DNA of 12,630 bases. Origin: an uncultured Oscillospiraceae bacterium. GTDB lineage: Bacteria; Bacillota; Clostridia; Oscillospirales; Acutalibacteraceae. The DNA is taken from positions 1-12,630 of the forward strand of contig UQLR01000030.1 of assembly GCA_900541975.1 (NCBI GenBank), in the 5' to 3' direction. A program made the translations under genes and the position numbers. Shown in pieces: positions 9,355 to 12,630 of the stretch. Within the stretch, counting starts at the first letter, position 1, and every line of letters starts with the position of its first letter. Below the pieces are notes generated by a model, which ran no database searches, had not been told where the DNA came from, and saw nothing but the letters and a program-made list of their open reading frames with translations.

Positions 9355-9765
9355 ATGAAACGTGCATACAAAGAAAAAAAGATTTCTGTTTTTAAGCCGC
9401 TGGATGCACTGGTAGCATTGGCGGTTTTTGCGGTTGCCGCCGTTTGCATGCTGGCAATGTTTTTTCGGGAATCCGGCGACTTAAAAGCGGTAGTCCGGCA
9501 GGATGGAAAAATTATAAAAGAGGTGGAACTGCAAACCGTGCAGTCGCCTTACCTTTTTCCTGTAAAGGGTGATATACCGCTTATCATTTTGTTTGAAAGC
9601 GACGGCGCCTGTGTAAAAAGCTCCGAATGCAGGGACAAAATCTGCGTCAATACCGGTAAGCTTACCAGGGCCGGACAAATGGCAATCTGTTTACCTGCGC
9701 GGGTTACGCTTGAACTGCAAAGCGTGGAAGGTACAGAGAATACACCTGACGCAATAACGGGGTGA
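9355..9765 (+). CDS. Membrane-anchored NusG_II-domain protein
   Basis: 136 aa from the ATG at 9355, chosen because GGAAGGTG (9339-9346) sits eight bases upstream; an ATG at 9313 in the same frame lacks a well-placed site. A Lys/Arg-rich start (residues 2-9) precedes one membrane span (about 16-37), then a small beta domain of about 95 residues. The domain carries the NusG_II signature: C-V-K-S-S-E-C-R-D-K-I-C-V-N-T-G-K-L near 86-103 and I-C-L-P at 111-114 (Cys 86, 92, 97, 112). The N-out or N-in topology is not proven; a positive N-terminus suggests the domain is outside. In Firmicutes such proteins are usually found beside the Gx-transporter-type gene that follows here, four bases after the stop. 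Despite the name, there is no transcription-factor NGN or KOW domain. Molecular role is not established. Confidence 0.88.
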   Translation: MKRAYKEKKISVFKPLDALVALAVFAVAAVCMLAMFFRESGDLKAVVRQDGKIIKEVELQTVQSPYLFPVKGDIPLIILFESDGACVKSSECRDKICVNTGKLTRAGQMAICLPARVTLELQSVEGTENTPDAITG

Positions 9766-9769
9766 AAAA

Positions 9770-10303
9770 ATGGAACAAAAATATACAGCCAAAATGATGC
9801 CGAAGTTTTTATGGCTTACGCAGACGGCACTGTTTAGCGCCGTGGCCGTCATACTGGCTGCACTGGAATCCATGCTTCCGGATTTCCCCATACCTTTACC
9901 GGGGGTCAAGCTGGGGCTTTCCAATATAGCAACTATGTTTGCGACCCAAAATCTCGGGTTGGCGTCCGGGCTTACCGCAGCGCTGTTTAAAGCAATTTTT
10001 GCAGGGCTTACCAGGGGCGGCATCGCTTTTATTATGAGTCTGGCAGGCGGCGTGCTCAGCACACTGGTATTTTATCTGTTTGTTTGCGTGAAAAGCAACT
10101 GTTTTGGTTATGTAGGAATTGGGATCAGTTGTGCAGTTATGCATAATACAGCACAGATTGGCATTGCTGCGCTCCTTACGGATTCTTCTGTTTTTATTTA
10201 TTATCCGGTTCTTTTACTGGCTTCCCTTGCGGCAGGAGCGGTTACGGGTATTGCTGTAGGAATTATGATGCCGGTTTTTCGCAAAATACGTTTTTTCTGG
10301 TAG
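9770..10303 (+). CDS. Gx transporter family protein (Hpre_diP_synt_I / ECF-S-like membrane protein)
   Basis: 177 aa, about five membrane spans. The ribosome binding site (GGGG, 9759-9762) overlaps the end of the NusG_II gene, and the stop-to-start gap is four bases, so translation is probably coupled. The family signature P-G-V-K-L-G-L-S-N-I-A-T-M-F is at 44-57, followed by L-T-R-G-G at 80-84 and A-V-M-H-N-T-A-Q-I near 122-130. Length fits the family. Databases label these 'Gx transporter' or 'heptaprenyl diphosphate synthase component I'; the fold resembles S-components of ECF vitamin transporters. The substrate is unknown. The frequently associated polyprenyl synthase and ApbE/Rnf genes are not in the window. 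Stop codon is TAG. Confidence 0.9.
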   Translation: MEQKYTAKMMPKFLWLTQTALFSAVAVILAALESMLPDFPIPLPGVKLGLSNIATMFATQNLGLASGLTAALFKAIFAGLTRGGIAFIMSLAGGVLSTLVFYLFVCVKSNCFGYVGIGISCAVMHNTAQIGIAALLTDSSVFIYYPVLLLASLAAGAVTGIAVGIMMPVFRKIRFFW

Positions 10304-10390
10304 CAGGTAAGGCGTGCTTTAAAACAAAAGTGCAAAGACAGCATTTTGTGCGTTTTATATGTTTAATATGCATAAAATTTTAGAAAACTA

Positions 10391-10419
10391 TTTTCAAAAA
10401 CCTTTAAAAATGTTATAAT
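10391..10419 (+). promoter_or_regulatory. Strong sigma-A promoter with extended -10
   Basis: A perfect TATAAT (10414-10419) is preceded by TGT (extended -10, 10411-10413). A -35 TTTTCA (10391-10396, four of six matches to TTGACA) lies at the ideal 17-bp spacing. The predicted start is near 10426 in an A-rich stretch. It is placed to drive the small membrane peptide, the channel and the permuted kinase. The 87 bases before it (10304-10390) hold nothing I recognise. Confidence 0.8.
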
Positions 10420-10425
10420 GAACAA

Positions 10426-10616
10426 ACAAAAAAAGAGCAATTTGTATTTAGAGAATCTGTATGGTTTATTGCAGGTTGCGGGCGCTTATTTTCAGCGGCT
10501 CGGATTGACGGCCCTGAAAACCATGCAATATTTGTTTTATACGCCTGTTAAAAAAATTAGTGTTCCGTATGAAAAATAGAATCACCCTGGCGCTGATTAC
10601 AGATGAGGGGAAAAAC
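10426..10616 (+). promoter_or_regulatory. Structured 5' leader, possible cis-regulatory RNA
   Basis: About 190 untranslated bases separate the promoter from the first good start codon. They fold into a long hairpin. P1 pairs 10467-10475 with 10521-10530 (nine pairs with one bulged A). P2 pairs TTTTCAG (10489-10495) with CTGAAAA (10514-10520), continuing as GGC/GCC (10497-10499 with 10511-10513) and CG/CG to a GATTGA loop. An outer GTAT/ATAC (10459-10462 with 10539-10542) can extend it. P1 and P2 are separated by a 13-nt GC-rich one-sided loop (10476-10488). No known riboswitch consensus was recognised, and no terminator poly-T follows. Folding is hand-made, not computed. Confidence 0.4.
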
Positions 10617-10721
10617 ATGCTTTTTGGTTTACTTAAAGGCGATATACTTTTAATTATTGGCGCTGTGTTGTCATTCATAACCGTGCTTTTGTTCTGGCGT
10701 GTCAAGAAAAACAGTTTGTAG
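10617..10721 (+). CDS. 34-aa single-span membrane peptide
   Basis: ATG at 10617 follows a good ribosome binding site (GAGGGG, 10605-10610) at six bases. The peptide has G-D followed by about 19 hydrophobic residues (I-L-L-I-I-G-A-V-L-S-F-I-T-V-L-L-F-W) and a basic end R-V-K-K-N-S-L. An in-frame ATG at 10569 would give 50 aa, but it has no ribosome binding site. The stop is TAG (10719-10721). The frame then continues open, in the same phase, into the channel gene 34 bp later, with no intervening stop. It may be a true small membrane protein co-expressed with the channel, or the original N-terminal span of the channel cut off by a nonsense change. The good ribosome binding site and self-contained shape favour a separate peptide. 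Family not recognised. Confidence 0.55.
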   Translation: MLFGLLKGDILLIIGAVLSFITVLLFWRVKKNSL

Positions 10722-10754
10722 CTGGCGGAAAACAGCGGAAAATTACGTGCGCTG

Positions 10755-11225
10755 ATGCATATGCCCTACCGGCAGGTGCGCAGATCTGTCCAGGGAAAGT
10801 TTAGCGTGCATAAGCTGCTTTTGTTTTTTCTTTTTCTGGTTTTTACCGTTGCCTTTTTTCTGTGGCTGTATATGCAATGGGGGATAGTAACAGCAGCGTT
10901 TCTGTGCTTGCCCTGTGCTGCGTTAACGGCTGCCTTTTTTAATGAATTGGTTTGGTTTCTGGCCTATTTGATCAGGAAACTGCTGGCTATAGAAAACGCC
11001 AGAATGAGCACGTTGTTCTCTGTAAATATTGTTATGCTGCTTTTCTTTTTTTTGAACCTTTCATTCCATTTTCATATGGAACGGACGGCTTCATTTGTTT
11101 TAGCGATATATAATTTACTGTTTTGTTATTTTTTAACATTTATGCTGCTGCTTTTGCTTTTAAAAGAGGCTGGGGAAAAAACAGAACGCTTACGTTTAAA
11201 AATCTTTGGAAATCCACCATTTTAA
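10755..11225 (+). CDS. K+-channel-like protein, N-terminal four-span part (frame-disrupted)
   Basis: 156 aa before TAA. Residues 1-19 are basic. Four membrane spans follow at about 20-41, 43-73, 84-104 and 113-136. A charged linker (K-E-A-G-E-K-T-E-R-L-R-L-K, 137-149) leads to a short out-of-character tail (I-F-G-N-P-P-F). The pore half lies in the -1 frame from about 11195. Restoring one A in the A run at 11198-11202 joins the two into a 250-aa protein with six spans and a K+ filter. The spans have no Arg-rich S4, so voltage sensing by S4 is not indicated. The start is weak: ATG 10755 or 10761 with only CGGAAA 16 bases upstream, so the gene may rely on coupling to the peptide gene upstream. 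As annotated alone this part lacks the pore. Confidence 0.65.
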   Translation: MHMPYRQVRRSVQGKFSVHKLLLFFLFLVFTVAFFLWLYMQWGIVTAAFLCLPCAALTAAFFNELVWFLAYLIRKLLAIENARMSTLFSVNIVMLLFFFLNLSFHFHMERTASFVLAIYNLLFCYFLTFMLLLLLLKEAGEKTERLRLKIFGNPPF

Positions 11226-11506
11226 TTATTTTGTTGTTTTTAGTTATTTTGGCGGGGCTTTCCTATACAGGTTGGCTGCACCGTGCAGATGCGTTTACCG
11301 GTATGGGAACGTATTCTTATTTTGATATGTTTTACTATACGTGTGTGACGTTTGCAACTGTTGGGTTTGGCGATATTGTTCCTGCAAGTATTTTTGCAAA
11401 AGCCGTTTGTGTTTTAACAATTGCAACAAGCATTGTATGCGTCACTGTTATGCTCAGTACGGTTATGTCTGTCCGGAAAAATGAAGAGAACCAACCTTTT
11501 GGATAG
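11123..11506 (+). CDS. K+-channel-like protein, pore-containing C-terminal part (frame-disrupted)
   Basis: This frame holds a span (about 11216-11275), a pore helix and the selectivity filter T-V-G-F-G-D at 11357-11374 in context F-A-T-V-G-F-G-D-I-V-P, and a last span to about 11470. This is a clear two-span ion-channel pore (Ion_trans_2 type). The only upstream start in this frame is TTG at 11123 without a ribosome binding site; no ATG or GTG lies before the first span. The first 24 codons read poorly as protein, while N-L-W-K-S from 11201 continues naturally from the linker of the preceding frame. It is therefore best seen as the second half of one channel gene, reached by a frameshift. TAG stop; the next gene begins 13 bases later. 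Confidence 0.75.
   Translation: MLFFNIYAAAFAFKRGWGKNRTLTFKNLWKSTILIILLFLVILAGLSYTGWLHRADAFTGMGTYSYFDMFYYTCVTFATVGFGDIVPASIFAKAVCVLTIATSIVCVTVMLSTVMSVRKNEENQPFG
11195..11202 (+). other. Frameshift point: U UUA AAA heptamer in an A5 run
   Basis: In the frame of the first channel half the codons are CGT TTA AAA, giving T-TTA-AAA (11195-11201), a classical X-XXY-YYZ -1 slippery heptamer. A second identical heptamer in the same phase lies at 11159-11165. A -1 slip at either site enters the pore frame. The downstream site gives the more natural fused linker. No convincing stimulatory hairpin or correctly spaced Shine-Dalgarno-like element was seen. A missing A in the genome or the assembly explains it equally well. 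Confidence 0.5.
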
Positions 11507-11519
11507 GATGTGAAGGAAA

Positions 11520-12611
11520 ATGAAAAATCCGTTTATCCATATAGATGAAAAAGATGGGCAATACCTTGCGGAAAACTGTTCGTTGAACAAGCTGGTTTTG
11601 GCAAAATTACCGGTGCAGGGGATAGAGGACGGCTTGCAGGGAAAAACAGCCGACCAGGTTTTCAGTACGCCTGTTCTGATCCGCGAGATGAAGGAAAATG
11701 CTTACCGCTTAGGGATCGATCTTGCAAACACGCCGCAGCGCCAGCTCCCGCTGGTATTGGAGCAGCGCCTGACCGACAGCCGAAAGGAGATTGCTGCAGC
11801 GGCAGATGCGTTGGTCAAAAAATTTGGTTACCGGTTGGGGATGATTTTTCTGACATTAAAAAAGGGGGAAAAAGAAAACCGGCGTGCACGCCCTGACTGG
11901 AATGACGCCCACTGGAATTATTGGGCCGGCTTGGAAACGGTTATTTTGGTGGGTGGCCTGGCAAACGGACTTTTGGGCAGGCGTTTAAAACATTATGCAA
12001 ACACGCTTTTTAAAATGGCGCACATTAAACCGTATAACTGGGTTTTGTTTGACAATGCTTCATTTGTGGGCGTAATGGGCTGTGCGTCCCTGATTCAAAA
12101 ACCGGAAGGAATCAGCACGGTTTTTGATTTTGGGCAAACCAATATCAAGCGCAGCATCGTCAGGAAATCAAACGGGGATTTCATTGGCATTACAACACTT
12201 CCCTCCTTTGAATCAAAGTACATGTCCTGCGATGCGCACAATCCGCAGGAGAGAATGCAGGAAGCAAAATGTCTGCATAAATATTTACTGAAAATTATAT
12301 TGAATACTTACTGGGAAGCCCGGCAGTATGGGGAGGTAGGGGACGAAATTATTATAAGCATTGCAAGCTATACGGTCGGCGGACGGTTAAACGACCGCCG
12401 CGGCGGTTATGCAAAGCTGTCTATACTTTGCTCAAATTATGCGGAATGCCTTTCTGAAGAACTTTCGGGCAGGCTTAAACATAAAGTGAAGGTAACGCTT
12501 GTGCACGACGGTACAGCGGTAGCGCTTTATTTTGCAGATTACAAGAACGCAGTATGCATTACAATGGGGACGGGTTTTGGCGTTGGTTTTCCGGATATAC
12601 ATATAAAATAA
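11520..12611 (+). CDS. ASKHA/ROK-like kinase-fold protein with circularly permuted motif order
   Basis: 363 aa. Residues 80-200 look like the C-terminal lobe of ROK sugar kinases: a helix (E-I-A-A-A-A-D-A-L-V), then E-T-V-I-L-V-G-G-L-A-N-G (139-150) and D-N-A-S-F-V-G-V-M-G-C-A-S-L-I (178-192). Next comes what is normally the N-terminus: V-F-D-F-G-Q-T-N-I-K (201-210, phosphate-1-type loop), I-I-I-S-I-A-S-Y-T-V-G-G (277-288), V-H-D-G-T-A-V-A (328-335, Asp330 at the usual catalytic position) and M-G-T-G-F-G-V-G-F (349-357) six residues before the stop. The order is thus rotated relative to ROK. The ROK zinc Cys cluster and E-x-G-H motif are absent, so the substrate may not be an ordinary hexose. 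The start follows AGGA at 11505-11508 (11 bases) or AAGGA at 11513-11517 (two bases). It is 13 bp after the channel, likely one operon. ATP binding is likely, catalysis uncertain. Confidence 0.75.
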   Translation: MKNPFIHIDEKDGQYLAENCSLNKLVLAKLPVQGIEDGLQGKTADQVFSTPVLIREMKENAYRLGIDLANTPQRQLPLVLEQRLTDSRKEIAAAADALVKKFGYRLGMIFLTLKKGEKENRRARPDWNDAHWNYWAGLETVILVGGLANGLLGRRLKHYANTLFKMAHIKPYNWVLFDNASFVGVMGCASLIQKPEGISTVFDFGQTNIKRSIVRKSNGDFIGITTLPSFESKYMSCDAHNPQERMQEAKCLHKYLLKIILNTYWEARQYGEVGDEIIISIASYTVGGRLNDRRGGYAKLSILCSNYAECLSEELSGRLKHKVKVTLVHDGTAVALYFADYKNAVCITMGTGFGVGFPDIHIK

Positions 12612-12612
12612 A

Positions 12613-12630
12613 AGCCACCCCGGCTGTGCT
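12613..12630 (+). terminator. Possible terminator, cut by the window end
   Basis: Immediately after the TAA stop a GC-rich stretch (AAGCCACCCCGGCT) looks like the left arm of a hairpin preceded by A residues. The right arm and T run would lie outside the window, so this is only a guess. Confidence 0.3.

Noticed and set aside
10320..10360. Possible terminator after the Gx-transporter gene (GCAAA...TTGTGC then GTTTTAT)
   Set aside because: Only five pairs with a bulge and an interrupted T run; too weak to call.
10461..10508. 15-codon ORF in the leader (M-V-Y-C-R-L-R...), possible leader peptide
   Set aside because: Only a weak AGAGA before the ATG, no run of a regulatory amino acid and no following terminator, so attenuation is not supported. 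It overlaps the hairpin, which explains the sequence better.
11123..11125. TTG as a real start for a separate pore gene
   Set aside because: No ribosome binding site, inside the previous ORF, and the first 24 residues look non-native. A frameshift joining the two frames fits better.
11166..11220. Stimulatory elements for programmed frameshifting (GAGG/GGGG upstream, GGAAATCC hairpin downstream)
   Set aside because: The Shine-Dalgarno-like stretch is about 19-26 nt from the second heptamer rather than the roughly 10 nt known for dnaX, and the hairpin has only about three pairs.
1..12630. CRISPR arrays, tRNA/rRNA genes, insertion sequences, attachment sites
   Set aside because: No spaced direct repeats, cloverleaf, transposase or terminal inverted repeats were seen on reading either strand.

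Overview
The window looks like a chromosomal piece of a Gram-positive gut-type Clostridia/Firmicutes genome. The evidence is indirect: a giant secreted CotH-kinase mosaic protein, a NusG_II/Gx-transporter pair of the Firmicutes type, purine-rich ribosome binding sites and moderate GC. No rRNA or housekeeping marker is present, so the genus cannot be named. All genes run on the + strand.

Region 1 (2-9016) is the C-terminal 3004 codons of one very large surface or secreted protein whose start lies upstream. Its core is a CotH-family atypical kinase domain (about 1325-2600). Around it are InlB-B-like repeats with the 'F-x-G-W' signature, starch-binding-like modules and many Ig/Fn3-like beta domains. 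It has no C-terminal sortase signal. A 51-residue acidic, Asp/Pro-rich peptide gene (9078-9233) follows, then a perfect 26-bp palindrome with a short T run that acts as the terminator.

Region 2 (9355-10303) is a tight pair: a membrane-anchored NusG_II-domain protein and a Gx/Hpre_diP_synt_I-type ECF-S-like membrane protein.

Region 3 (10304-12611) opens with a strong extended -10 promoter and a roughly 190-nt leader that can fold into a long hairpin. Then come a 34-aa single-span membrane peptide, a six-span K+-channel-like gene broken by a -1 frameshift, and a sugar-kinase-like ASKHA protein. In the last protein the ROK-family motifs appear in circularly permuted order: the C-terminal lobe comes first, then the DxGxTN motif, then the catalytic Asp, then GTGxG at the extreme C-terminus.

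The most notable observations are the permuted ROK-like protein and the channel gene. In the channel gene the reading frame changes inside a run of A that also contains a U UUA AAA slippery heptamer. The small membrane ORF lies in the same frame as the channel, with only an amber stop between them. Close spacing suggests that the small peptide, channel and permuted kinase are co-transcribed. This is a plausible undescribed module, but nothing in the sequence proves its function.
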